From Polytrichum commune (Eukaryota; Streptophyta; Polytrichopsida; Polytrichales; Polytrichaceae), in NCBI GenBank assembly GCA_950295325.1, contig OX485805.1:6512501-6576500 (forward strand): a DNA stretch of 64,000 bases. Direction: 5' to 3'. Each line of letters starts with the position of its first letter. Positions within the stretch are counted from its first letter, which is position 1. Below the pieces are notes generated by a model. It saw only the letters and a program-made list of their open reading frames with translations. It was not told the origin of the DNA and did not search any database. The position numbers and the translations under genes were made by a program. Shown here piece after piece: positions 49,591-61,700 of this stretch.

Positions 49591-50206
49591 AAGTTGCATG
49601 TATTGTTGTACTAACTAGCCTCTAAATAATGTATGAACCCTTTTTGGATTTATATTTTTTTTAAAGGCTAAATCCTTGGTCCCAAGTTGGTGGGGGCTTG
49701 GCAAGGTTCAAATCCTTCCAAGGATACTTGGATTTTCTATCAACACAAATTCACCCCTTTAAAGCATAACACCAATCTTTTTTACAATATTTTTAAAAAC
49801 AAATCCGATATATAATACAAATCTTCGGAAACATACCGAAATGAAATTGAGAAAGTCGGAAAATTATCGAATGGTAAAGTTAAATATCAGTTTTTAACCG
49901 AGAATAAAAATTGGATTTAGGTAGCTTCCGAGCAAAAACATAAAAATCCGAATGTCTTTATAAAAGATCGGAAATGTACCGATTTTTGTATAAAACTCCC
50001 CGGACTGTGATCCCATCATTAACAATGTTACATGGGACTCCGCACTCAACTAACTATGACTCTTGAACTATAGTACTTTTCAATTTATAACTTCTTATGT
50101 ACTTGTAAGCGATGGAATATTCTCATAGACAATATTTAACTATGTGACGGTCCAATGAAATGGAATAGATTTTAAAGTCAGGGAAGCTTAAAAGGCTAAC
50201 GAGACA

Positions 50207-50569
50207 TCATGATGGTTTCAAACCGGTTAAATCTCCAGATTGGTGGAGTGCGGTAGCCTTTGTGAGATAGAGGCTAACGTTAACTTGTTGGGATGATTGA
50301 AAGAAAGACTTTAGGCTCTTTAGAACTTCATTTTCAAATAGTGATGTAAACTTATCTCTAGTGGGGTTGTATAGGGGACATTCCAACACAAAATGTGCCT
50401 CATTTTCAGTTGCATCGTAGGAGCAAAAGTGGCATAGTCTAGTATCTCTAGAGACATAGATAACTGTACATCGTCTAGTTTCAATGGCAAGTATGTGATT
50501 TGAGGTGCAGTAGGCAATGATGATCTTACGTTGTGGTAGAATGAGAAGATGGTAGTATTTCAATATCAC
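50207..50569 (-). pseudogene. LINE (non-LTR retrotransposon) ORF2 C-terminal fragment
   Basis: The frame contains TSNHILAIETRRCTV, RLCHFCSYDATENEAHFVLE and CPLYNPTRDKF. The pattern C-x2-C, then E-N-E-x-H-F, then C-P-L-Y is the zinc-knuckle-like end that follows reverse transcriptase in many LINEs. No reverse transcriptase or endonuclease domain lies nearby, so this is a 5'-truncated copy, the usual LINE fate. Confidence 0.7.
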
Positions 50570-51924
50570 CAGTTATTATATGTATGGGTCCCAATTGGTT
50601 TTTTGCGAGGATCTTGGTAATTGGATTCTCCGATATGGGGTGAAGGAATTAGGGTCATTTCATATGTAAGAACAATGTTATGTGGAACTCCACATTCAAC
50701 ATACTTGGACTTTGAAGTTCTAGATTATTTCAGTTGGTAACTCCTTCTAGACTCGTAATTAATGAAACATTATTAGTAAGAGCATATTTCCATTGACAAC
50801 CTAGATTTGAAGATAGTTTATGCCTTTTGTGATGAACTGCAAAGTGTGCGACTCTTAAAGTTTCAATCACTAATTTTTCAATCATCCAAAGTTTCAATCA
50901 CACATTTTAGATTTCAACACTGGGTTGAATTGAACGTGTTTTTTTCACATTTGTAGTATTTGTGGTGGAGTAGGTGGAAGCGTGGGGAGAGAAATAGCAG
51001 AGATAAAGTGAAGAGGAGGAGCTAAAATGTTCATTTGCGCATGGTTTTTACCCTTTGTAATGGACTCCGAAGTGCCTAACCATTAAAGTTTCAATCACTA
51101 ATTTTTGGCATGTTTTGTAAACGTACATTTCAAGTTTTAGATTCAACACTAGTTGAAGTGAACATGTTCTTCACATTTGTGGTAGTTGTGGAGGAATAGG
51201 TGGAAGTGTAGAGATTGAAAGAGAAGAGACAAAGTGAAGAGGACGATATAAAGTACTCGTCTACACGTGGCTTATTCCCTTTTTCATGAATCATGTAGTG
51301 CTCAACCTTAAAAGTTTCAACCACACACATTTCAAAACTTGGAATGATTCAACCACATTCTATAATACATTTTCTATTTCACTTGGAACCCCAACGCTTT
51401 TAAACAATCATTTTACCCCTAAATTCCGTGATCTTCAATCTTAAAGTACGTAGGGTAGGTGTACACATGATTGCACACTTGCATTTTACATGAATTGTCT
51501 ATAGTGAAAGAAAAAAAAATGATAACAAAAATTGGGATCAAATTGCTCATCATAATCATAGTTAATTCCCAAAAAATTGAAAACAAAGTATCATTTTTAC
51601 AAGGACATGGAATCCAAACCCGTTGCAATCTAATATATATTTAGATGGTCGATCTCTATCTCCATTGATCCTATATTGCACACAAATGTTCTTATTGTTG
51701 TGCACCATACAATTGAGTAGGAAGTTTCAACTAAGATGCCCCACACCCAAGGGGAAAAAAAACCCTACAACAACCCGTACATAATCGAAGATTAACGTGT
51801 GGCAAATGGGAAATTATAGGTGCACTTACCCTATATGGGCGACTTGGAGTAACTTCATCCATTTTCAATTATTGGCAATGGGCAATCACTCATACCTACA
51901 AGTTACAACCACAAAAGGAGCCAC
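50570..51924. other. Intergenic, decayed repeat similarity
   Basis: 50575-50800 resembles 48300-48400 and 49990-50160 (GTATGGGT..CAATTGG.TTT, AGGATCTTG, ACAATGTTA.TGG.ACTC). No gene seen. Confidence 0.4.
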
Positions 51925-53140
51925 ATGTCCGGGGAGATTTTGGGGACAATCGGTCAAGACCTAGTGTTTTCCAAGTCCAATTGGTTACATGTTGTGATCT
52001 TTTGGTTTTTTTAATTATTAAATTGGGATATATTCCATAGATTATTGTAAAATGATCGATAGTATTTTGGAGTTTTTTTTTTTTGGCACAAATTGAGAAA
52101 TCAATTGCAAGAGGAAACTAAGAACACCCATTAAGGGGAAACCAACGTAAAATAAATAAATAATGCTCATTTGTGGCGTAACCATCCAGGTAATAACTAA
52201 GTTGCTACGGTTCACAATAAGACCTTTGACATCCCCCCCCCCCCAAGTCGAGTCAAAGTTGTTCAACACCTCTTGGTAGGCAATGTCCGGAGTTTTTTCT
52301 AAATCTGAGAGGGTCTGTTACAATGATCGGGGAGAACCAATAGTTAGCTATAGATGAACTGCACTGAATATGATATTTAGTGTTTGATTATAATTAGTGT
52401 TGTTACCACCCTATCTCGCTCAACACTAATTTTCAATTCTTTGATAATTAGTGTTAAACATAAATGCGCCACCACCTTCCTACCGCCGCCTCCCTTCTCC
52501 TTTTATCAATGTTATTTTTTTTTTCATATCCTTACTAACACTAAATTCATGCATTTAACTTCCACATATTACCATAGTTGATATTTAGTGTTTGAGTTTA
52601 CATTTAATGTTACTTACTTTCATAGGCTTAGCGATATTTAGTGTATGCGTTCGTATTTAGTGTATCAAACACTAAATATCATATTTAGTGTAGTTGAGTT
52701 TGAGAAATAACCGGTTGAAGTTCAAGACTTCAGGAGAATTACCCATCACTTCAAAGGAGTTTATGCAATATAGATCAAATTAACATAGAAAAACCGAAGG
52801 ATATCAACATGTAACTGGTTGGACTTGCAAACACTAGGATCTCAACCAATTATGCTTATAAATCTCCCCGGACACTAGTCTATTCCGACTCGTCCTACCA
52901 TAGCCTTGCAAAGGTGTCCCAAATGACTTGAAGTGTTTTCTCAATGGGCCACTAAAGATCATTGAATACCAGATCATTTCTTTGACATAAAATGATCCAA
53001 GGGAGGCCGCCCTAAGGAAGAACCAAATGCGACTGAATTATTTCAGTGTGTTTGATGAACCGTTTCAATGTTCCTAAGTCTTGATGGACTTTCAACTGGT
53101 TATTTCTCAAACTCAACCAGTTCATTAATAACTGGTGGTT
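51925..53140. repeat. Family B copy split by a nested insertion
   Basis: 51930-52060 carries CCGGGGAGATTTTGGGGACA and ACCTAGTGTTTTCCAAGTCC. The matching right part, GGTTATTTCTCAAACTCAAC, appears only at 53097-53116. Between them lie a MITE (52360-52692) and a reversed family B copy (52693-52875). Confidence 0.5.
52360..52692. mobile_element. MITE with ~28-bp inverted ends related to family C
   Basis: Left TGCACTGAATATGATATTTA continuing GTGTTTGA; right, reverse complemented, CTACACTAAATATGATATTT continuing AGTGTTTGA. About 333 bp, no ORF. The interior differs from family C. Confidence 0.6.
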
Positions 53141-54039
53141 GGTCCTCCCTCGTCATTGAAAAAAGAGTTTCCCCAAATGAAAGAATATTTTGGGAAGGAG
53201 AAGGGGACACCTATCGTAACCACCACGAAATCATCGACGAAAGAGGCTTTTGGATGAAGTTTGATGGATGAGAACTTGTCGCCGGATGAAACTTCCCAAC
53301 CCACCGCTTTATGGGGTGGATCCGAACTTGGAGCTTTGATGCGTCCCCAAATTCGTAACTTTTAACCTGAAACTATTTAAATACCATTTTGGAGTTGACT
53401 TTTCTCCATGACGTGATTATTAATAGTAAGATTTACACAACTTTCTTTATTTTGTTGAGTTTATTCATTTTTTAATATTTAGAATATGTGTAGCGTAATT
53501 GACTCGTCCGTCCAGCTACCGCCTCATGAGAGGGGATAAGTTAGACCTCCGAGTCTCCTGCGTGGGACCCACCACTTGTGCCCCTTGCTTACTAGTGAGT
53601 TACTACTCTACACCCAATTTAGTGTGGGCCACACTATTCCCAACCCCCCGACCACCTCGATCCAACGAAAAGGAAAACACGTCGGCGTCCATGAGCCCCT
53701 TTCAGTGTATATTTTTGACACCGTTTTTTTGCAAGTTTTTGACATTTGACACGCAAAAACTTGCACAAAAATGAAGTGCACGTCAATTGACACACACAAT
53801 TTAGGTTTTGACATATAGTGTGACTTGTGAAGAAAAAACCCACGCGTCAATTGACACTTTAGAAATCGAACTGACACGTACTGCCATGCATATGATATTT
53901 GAGGTGACATTCTGAAAGAAACTGTAGATGTCAATTAACATGCATTTTCGTTTTTGAAAACATCGCGTGACACTTTGGATTTGAAGTTGAATGTTAAATA
54001 AAATTTGTCAAACATACACATTGAGCCCATTTAGCTCTA
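53141..54039. other. Intergenic, no recognised feature
   Basis: A block 53700-54000 repeats the word TTGACAC in both orientations (CAATTGACAC, TTTGACACGC) but shows no stable structure or coding sense. Confidence 0.4.
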
Positions 54040-54365
54040 CACTCATTATCCCGATTAGTGAGTGAAAGAGGGCTAATAGCGAGTCGTGGAAGTTAGTGAA
54101 GGTGATACTATATTTCTTTACGCTATGGACTTAATTAGTGCCACCAAAAGATCTAGGAATCAATGTTCATCATGGCACTATTCATCATGACAATAATCAC
54201 TTTTGCATATGATTTTTTTGGTTACCACTCCACAAATACCTTAGACCACACACTGATTTTCTTGGAATGTATGGTAAATGAGGATGTATCCGTGAATTGA
54301 GTATCACTCAAATCAAAAATTCAACCCTCGTTAATTTTGAGGCTTGGCGAAATAGTGAGTGTTTT
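54040..54365. mobile_element. MITE family G, copy 3
   Basis: Left CCGATTAGTGAGTGAAAGAG; right part CCTCGTTAATTTTGAGGC. Internal AATTAGTGCCACCAAAAGAT and ATGTATGGTAAATGAGGATG match copy 1 in order. Confidence 0.55.
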
Positions 54366-55198
54366 GGGAATTAGTAGTAGACGCATTATTTTGGGGAAAT
54401 TGGTGTAGTTTGTTTGAGTCCCCTTGGTAGAAGCCTAGGATTTATTGCTTACCTTGTGGTGGGTGGACTCAAGTCAAACTTAGCTGCCATGTACACCAAA
54501 TAGGGTCGTTAGTGCAACCTTTTGAATAGAGTGACTTGTTGCATTGACTTGTGGTTCCAAGTTACCAAGATAAAGTCAATTTCACTTCTCGACACGTGGA
54601 GACATGTGGAACCATGTGAGTGTGTCTTCTTACTCATTAATTGCAATAATTTATTTTCTCTAGTCATTTTGTCCAATATTATAATTACTATCATAGTGAA
54701 AGTAAGTATTATAGATGTTTTTGAAATGGTAGAGAAATTAGCATTAGTCACACTAACAACCTTATTTAGTGTGGTAGTATTGCCCCCCCCCCCCCGCCCC
54801 ACCCCTATTGATCGAATTATGATCATCTTGACTCACATTGAATTCTAATGAACATTAAGTTAGATTAATTGTCGTGGTATTTTGGTTCATGATATTGTGG
54901 TCTAGAAGTTTGTGTGGGTAGAAAATAATGTGGCCCAATGTAGTTTGTGTATGGGTTGAAAATTATGGTGGTATTTTTAAAACAAATTAACATGTATTCA
55001 AATATGAAACGATAAAATGATATCACATTATTAGTATTTCAGCTATGATATTGATAAATATACATATTTAAAAGTCACATTGACCAAAATTATCGTGGTA
55101 TGTCAAAATATAGTGGATATAACAGGTGTAGCTACTACCTCATGATAGATCTCGTGCAAATTCTGATGTCCGAGTCCCAACACACCTCAATTTCTTAG

Positions 55199-55752
55199 TG
55201 CACTAAATAATGTGTTTAGTATCACCACACTACAACAAAACATGTTTTTTTTAATTGGGTTCTTTTTTACCTCTACAAGTGAGAAAACACGGACTTCACT
55301 GCCATTAAAAAGGACTAGTCGCTTCAGACAAGCACTGAAGTATGGTCCTAGTCATGTTAGACATGCCAATTCTATTTGTCTTGCTCACTACTAATTATAA
55401 GTTGTCCGTGCAGTGTCACCATTACTATATGTAAACCCAACATTATTTGTCATTTCTTGTAAAACAATTGTGCATTCATTGTAGACTTACAATTTTTACA
55501 ATAACCGTCAATTACAAAGTGAATTTCAGTCCAAATTCAATCACCCATGACAATATCTCATTACATAATGTTAAGATGCAGAATACACCAAAATTTGTTT
55601 CATAAATTGGCATTTGCATGGATTACAAGAAACTTGGGACGACGATACACTCTAAACTCCGTAGTATCACATTTGTGGCAACCACAATGCACATGATATT
55701 ACAGAGCTTTGTAGTGTTAACATGGATGTGTGATACTATAGAATTAGTGTAG
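55199..55752. mobile_element. MITE family C, copy 4, enlarged
   Basis: Begins TGCACTAAATAATGTGTTTA and ends around AGAATTAGTGTAGCA. It retains GTAAACCCAACATTATTTGT and CAATCACCCATGACAATAT, but is about 180 bp longer than copies 2 and 3. Confidence 0.5.
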
Positions 55753-57112
55753 CATGTGACACTATGGAATAACACAAAGTGCAACATTTTAGTGGTGTGG
55801 TGTGGTCCACTCCACTTGGCCTTCTTGGGCGATGTGGCATATGCATGCACCAACATTCAACAAGTGACATAAGAAGAAGAAGACACTCCACATGTTGACA
55901 CATGGTGCAATGCGAAGGTGTGGGTTGACTTCTTTGGTGATTTGCATTAATGACAAAATTTGTGATATAAGGGAGAGAAATGTGACAATAAGGAGTGAGA
56001 TTTGAACTACGAACATTCCCTAGGGTTTAAGGATATTAGAGAGTGAGTGACATTATGGAGGTTGATATTATGGAGTTTAGGGTGTACTTGTGAACTTGCA
56101 TACCTTTCCCTCACCTACATCTCCCTCCCCATTGACTAAATTAACATTTGTGGCCAAGCCAAGGAAAGATATGACCTACCTATCATCCACACAAAGCCAA
56201 GCCACAAGCATGGTCCCTTAGTGCACAAAGTTCTCGTTTATGTGCAAGGCTCCTTTTTTGCACCCGTCACAAGCAAAAAGAAAGGCATATAAAGTCTGAA
56301 ATTAATCTTGCATGTCGAAATAAAAGCGGAAATGGATAAACGCCCGTCACATGGGAAGGTAAAAAAAACCAGCCCATCAAAAGAAAGGCCCCCTCAAGCA
56401 TTACCCAACATGAATATCCCATAACTATGGACAAAAAAACGTTGTATGTCATAATATATAAGCCACGCTTCCATATCACAGTGACTTTGACAATACGAAT
56501 TAGTTTATGCACTCGTAAGTTTTATGCATCTTGTACGAGTTTTCCTTGCAATCTCTTGACCTACCCCTCGCAAATCAAATCCTATCTATAGGATTTCCAC
56601 ATCCACTACACTAAGTGGGATTGACCAAGTAGAGCTTGGAGCAATATGTGCATTGAGTATTAAGAGCAAATTTTAATTTTTTTTGTCTAGGGACAAGTTT
56701 TGCAAAGAGTTTGCAAACATTTTGTCCAAGAAAAAATTGTTTTTCATAGTAGAATTAGTTGACTTTTATGGAAATTTTAATCTTTCTTAGGTAGGGTGGT
56801 TCTATCGTTAGTGAGCAATCTAGTTAGTAAATAATTAATTTTCATTATGTTGTGTGAGGTGAAGGTGTGTATGGCCTTATTAAATAAAATGAGCCAATTG
56901 GGCCATTATGAGACAATCCGTACCTTGGGAACGTCCATTGGGAACGTAGTTCACGAGCAAAATCCCGTGGAAATTACCTCATTACGAATGTTGAGAACAA
57001 CCAAAAGGTCATCAATAGAGGAAACCACTGTGTTGCAAAGATTAGAGGTGTTTCATATATGCTAGAAGGGCACGTATTGCGTATTAAAGTTGAACTTAGG
57101 TTTAACCCTAAC
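55753..57112. other. Intergenic, no supported gene
   Basis: No coding-like frame or repeat ends recognised. Confidence 0.4.
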
Positions 57113-57130
57113 CACGGGTGAACGCCCGTG
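57113..57130. repeat. 18-bp palindrome, copy 1
   Basis: CACGGGTGAACGCCCGTG; arms match except one T. An extra half site AACGCCCGTG follows at 57138-57147. Confidence 0.9.
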
Positions 57131-57325
57131 ACGAACCAACGCCCGTGCAATACAAGGGGGAAAATCCTTTATACAAGCTTGACTAAACATAGAAAGCTCA
57201 TGACAACTAAAAAGCAACGATGCGCATGAAAACGAATGTGTTCTAAAATTATTGGTTTAATCAATGCAACCTCAATAAACAGTGTTCAAATTACTTTGGA
57301 CTCAAAGTGGATGCATGCACCTAAC

Positions 57326-57343
57326 CACGGGTGAACGCCCGTG
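57326..57343. repeat. 18-bp palindrome, copy 2
   Basis: Same sequence as copy 1, also preceded by CTAAC. Nearby, TGACAACTAAAAAGCAACGA (57201) and TCACAACTGAGAAGCAACAA (57362) show a diverged local duplication. Confidence 0.9.
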
Positions 57344-57639
57344 AGTAAATGAAGAAGGTCATCACAACTGAGAAGCAACAATGCGCATGACACCGTATGT
57401 GTGCTAAAAACAATTATTGCTCAAATCATACAAGCCATAACAGGGACGGTGTAGCATGCGGGAAGATTCCACAACAAATACAGGATTCGAGCGATGACAA
57501 ACATGACACCACAAATGATAGCTGACCACTTGGATGAGTACACCATGCAAATGACAGCAAAAATATAAAAAAAAAATGGTTGAACCATATATACCACAGT
57601 GGGCAAATGATATTACAGAAAGAAGATGGACAAATGTAC

Positions 57640-57657
57640 CACGGGTGAACGCCCGTG
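57640..57657. repeat. 18-bp palindrome, copy 3
   Basis: Same sequence as copies 1 and 2. Lies about 50 bp past the stop codon of the gene at 57709-58267. Confidence 0.9.
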
Positions 57658-57708
57658 AAGTTCCAAAACTACGACGACTACGTCAAATCTATAACTAGGA
57701 AGGTCCGC

Positions 57709-58267
57709 TCAAGCACAATAGGAGTACGAATCTTTAATCCTTTTCAATTTTAAGTCATGAGGTTCCCTTTGAGCTGCAGTCCTTTGCTTGCGTTTTAGCT
57801 CTTCTACACGAAGATTTTCATTCATTAAAATTGTAGCTTCTCGAAGTTGTCTCACTCTTGAAGCTATGTAATCAGACATTGATGATGTAGTATTGGCCGA
57901 ACCGCACTTCCAACATCCAGAACTGTTTTCAAACCCCTTGGGCTCACTGGAATGACGCGCTTGGAGAGCAAGTTGTCTCTTCGCGCGAGGGGGTTGTTGT
58001 CTGACCGGAGCTTCATCCGCCACCGCAACAGCAACCGCAACATCAGATGATTGCAAGATCTGTGCCAATGACAAAAGCAGCAAATGTTCATATGAAAATC
58101 GCAAAAGTTGAAGAGAATACTGCAATAGGGGATTCAAATTGAAATTGAATTACCTTAGGACATGGTGACGAAACTTCGGCGAAGTCCGCATTAGCATCTG
58201 GTATAGCATGTTGTCGACGAGGTGGAGTGGGCACATGATTCTTGGCACGTGTATGCAATGGAGAATG
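57709..58267 (-). CDS. 3' exons of an unidentified Gln/Arg-rich protein
   Basis: Model complement(join(57709..58059, 58154..58267, ...)). Acceptor CTTGACAG precedes 58267, donor CCTAAG|GTAATT follows 58154, acceptor GGCACAG precedes 58059, and TGA is at 57709-57711. Frame is continuous (…SSPCPK|ILQSSDVAVAV…). The C-terminal exon reads GCWKCGSANTTSSMSDYIAS, then a charged helix-like tail (ENLRVEELKRKQRTAAQREP). A single C-x2-C pair is present but no known domain. Upstream exons were not found before the next gene ends at 58764, so the gene may be truncated. Confidence 0.45.
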
Positions 58268-58325
58268 CTGTCAAGATACATGGAGGTTATGGCATGCAAG
58301 ATGGACACTGTGTGGAGCAAGACCT

Positions 58326-58343
58326 TACGGGCGATGGCCCGTG
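58326..58343. repeat. 18-bp palindrome, copy 4 (diverged)
   Basis: TACGGGCGATGGCCCGTG, with two departures from the consensus. Lies just upstream (minus strand) of the exon at 58154-58267. Confidence 0.8.
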
Positions 58344-58489
58344 AGGAAGTTGGAAAAGTGCAGCAAGCTTGGAACAGAAACCACTGCGTACTCAAAATTG
58401 TACACCATGGAATCAAACAAAGCGATCCAAAACGCAGCCAACAAGGTCGAAGTGATGTAACACAATTGTGACACTAGGTTACGGCTTGC

Positions 58490-58507
58490 CACGGGCGAAC
58501 GCCGGTG
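58490..58507. repeat. 18-bp palindrome, copy 5
   Basis: CACGGGCGAACGCCGGTG, one arm mismatch. Lies between the two minus-strand genes. Confidence 0.85.
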
Positions 58508-58763
58508 GGACATTGACAGAGTAGTACCTAGTGTTTGACATGCATACAGTATATACCCAATGTATATATATATAAAGTTCACAACACCTATATACATGCT
58601 TACATGACAGTGCCGATAGACGAAAATTCAAAGGAGCATAAACAACATCGCCAAAACACATATAAAGTGAAGTGCTAAGCCAATACAGCTCCATATGAAC
58701 ATAAATCCCATGAATTGTACATCTTGATTTCCTCTACACTATATGAAGACGCCCTTCGGGTGT

Positions 58764-61700
58764 CTACATAGACAGCTGCGCCGCTGGAATTCTACGGTTG
58801 GAAGCCAGTTGGCTATGTCTAGCAAATGCCTGCTTATAAATTTGTGCTTGTGGTGAATCTAGATTGAAGGGTCCCTGGCCTGATGGATAAGGGTTGCTCC
58901 CCACAAAATCTGGTACAAATTGTTGAGAATTCAAGAGGTTCTGGAGGTAATTATGTAGAGTATCCAAGCTCTGGTTCGCAAAAAATGTTGGGGGATTAAT
59001 ATAGCTCCCTGGAGGGTTCGCAATGCATTTGAAAGGGGAGTCATCAACAAGTAATGTTGTTCTATGAGTGGGTTGCTTCGAATGTGGCACTGGATGCAAC
59101 CGGCTCCACTCAAAAAATGAGCACATGTCCTTCAAAAAGAAACTCGAATCAGCATTCACAGGACTAGGTAGATTTTGTCCCTTCTCATCGCCCAGAATGT
59201 GACACATCTCTTGCCCAAACACAAACTCAGGCTGCCTAAAACCTTTGAAGAAGTGTTGGACAAGTGGCTTGAGATTCTTCAGAAGCTTCGACGACCACAC
59301 GACAACATGGAAATTGGACAGCACAAACCGGAGAAAGCGTCCCAATCCTTTCCTAGGTATGATGGCACTATATGGGAGAAATAGTGGAGCCACCTCCCCA
59401 GTTATCAAGGGGCTATGTTGCGACTCAAGAGCCTTCCTCGTGTTAACATTGTCGCACTTTGCTGACCTCACAAGAATCCCGTTCACATCCAGCACTAACC
59501 ATATCTTCTCTCTCCGATGAACAACTGTACTTAGAGAGGTGAGGATCTGGCGATGACAAAATTGAGGGTCATTCTAAGGTTTATTCATCATTATGGTTAC
59601 AATAGTATGGGAAGAAATGATTAATACAAATTGGTATAAGGAAACTTGCCGACACAATCAATTAGATTGGACAGAGTATCGTACCGTAGGAGGCAATTGC
59701 TCCTCTGTCAATTGACCTGTTAACACATCCACACAGTGTGTTCAGTTAACGTGACGAAGGAAACCTCTCCCACGGGCGTTCGCCCGTGGGACAGATGGGG
59801 GAGGAAATTATGCTAGTCATTTAAGAAATGGAAGAAATGACAAAAACATGTAAAGCATGACTAGTGCCCCACGGGCGTTCGCCCGTGGGAGAAACAACAC
59901 CAGCACTACATAAACATATCTTACCTTGAGCTTGAGTGACGGGGATATTTGAGGCCTGCTCGACGCGGGGAGGAGAGCTCGGTGGAATCCCGTGAGGGCT
60001 GGAGGACTCAGCAGCTCCAACATGCACATCACGGCTCGGAGATTCCTGTACACCACTGACATCAATTATCTCTACCGTGGAGTCCACAACACTCTGTGCT
60101 TGCGCAGCCGTCGATCCGGGATACTGATCTCGTCCACTACGTTCCCGTGGAGCTTCGAAGGCTTTCCATCTCTTGCGCATTTTCTGCAACGAAGCGGCAT
60201 GAAGAATATGCTTCACCTTCACTGCTTCACAAAATGCTGGAGTAGATAGGTACGCAAACATCTTGTGGTAGTCATATGACTTGTACAAGTGCGCCAAGTT
60301 CAACCGCACATTCTCCGGAACATCCGACAAGTATTTGTCCACGAATGGAGCAAAATGGACCTTGTCCTTCTCGTCGGGTTGTTTGCCCTCTTCCTTGTCT
60401 CCTAATGCCGGTGGAGGTCTTCCAGCAAAAACCGGGTGCGGATCATCGACGAAGTTTAGCTTCACCCTGTTGTATTCAGGTTTGCCGTAGTCCTCGTCTT
60501 CCGAATCATCTGTCATGTAGTCGGCAAACGTTCCACGAACCCGATGTGGAACGCGGTCTTTCACCTTAACCCTGACATCCAACTCCACGCGTCTCTCCGG
60601 AACATCGTCATCACTGTCTAGACAAATGACCTCTGTTCGAATGATGACCTCATCTTCCTTCGACGGTGACGCGGCTTCACGCTCTTCCTCCACCATAGGT
60701 GGCGTCGGTTCAATAGTTGGCCGCCCTTGTCCAAGGACCTCCATAACGGCAGCAGCAACCTCCTCCACAGGTGAGGAAACGTTCAACTCCACTCGCAAAT
60801 CCGACCTCTGCACCCCTGCAGGAAGAGGCTCCACATTTTGCGATTGAGTATCGATAGGCGGGACGTCTCCTACATTGTCATCCTCATGTCGAAGAACTTC
60901 GCCCACGTCACCGTCATTATCCTGACTAGTTGGCGCGCTATCCTCCAACGACCGAGAACCCTCTCCAACCTTAGGAGGGCGTAGGGATTTTCTTCCCTTT
61001 CGGGTAGCCTTCACTTTCTTTCGTGAAGTTGGTTTTGAGGAAAACCTTATTGAAGGCATACCCTCTTGCGGGACATCTTCCGCCGACTCCTGCCCCACCC
61101 CTGGCCGTTGTTCCTCTTCATGATATTCTTGCTCTGAACTTGTACGTGTGATATCATCGTGACGAAACCCGCGCCCCGGGGTAAGTGGGACACCAGAGGT
61201 AAATGATGCTACAGGAAGGGGGAGGCTCTCTCCCCCATGTCCGTCTCCAAGTCTCACGGGCGATCGCCCGTGGGGGGTTGGCTCCTCCCCCAAATCATGT
61301 ACATGTCCCACGGGTGATCGCCCGTGGGGGGTTGCCTGTTCCCCCAAGTCATGTAGATGACTCACGGGAAATCGCCCGTGGGGGGGTGTCTCTTCCCCCA
61401 ACGCTTGCACATCCCCCACGGGCGATCGCCCGTGAGGGGTATCATCAACTTCCTCCACCTCCTCAGATGACTCCCCTAGCTCATGTAGGCCGTCATGCTG
61501 TGGCGAATGGATGGCGTCAACATCCTCCTCGGCGTCCTCTTCTCCAAGATCCCCGACGTCCTCGTCATCGTCGTCGACTTCCTCCTCCTCTTCCTCATAG
61601 GTGCCTATTCCAGGAAGGTCCACTTCGTTGTCACCATCCCCCTCGTCGGTATTGTCATCCGATTCCCGCCCTTCTTCATTCCACCTCTGCAGGCTCCAGT

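Larger units (their letters stand above)
61231..61446 (-). repeat. 54-bp in-frame coding tandem repeat (about four units)
   Basis: Four units of 18 residues, consensus TPHGRSPVGHVHDLGEEP, each built on one palindrome. Spacing of the palindromes is exactly 54 bp three times. The last unit diverges after HGRSPV (RLGDGHGG). Confidence 0.9.

Noticed and set aside
61255-61434. Exonic palindromes contain GGCGATCGCC, the core of the cyanobacterial HIP1 motif.
   Set aside because: Intronic and flanking copies have AA/TT centres and lack GCGATCGC, and the host is clearly a plant nucleus with introns. The resemblance follows from self-complementarity and is probably chance.
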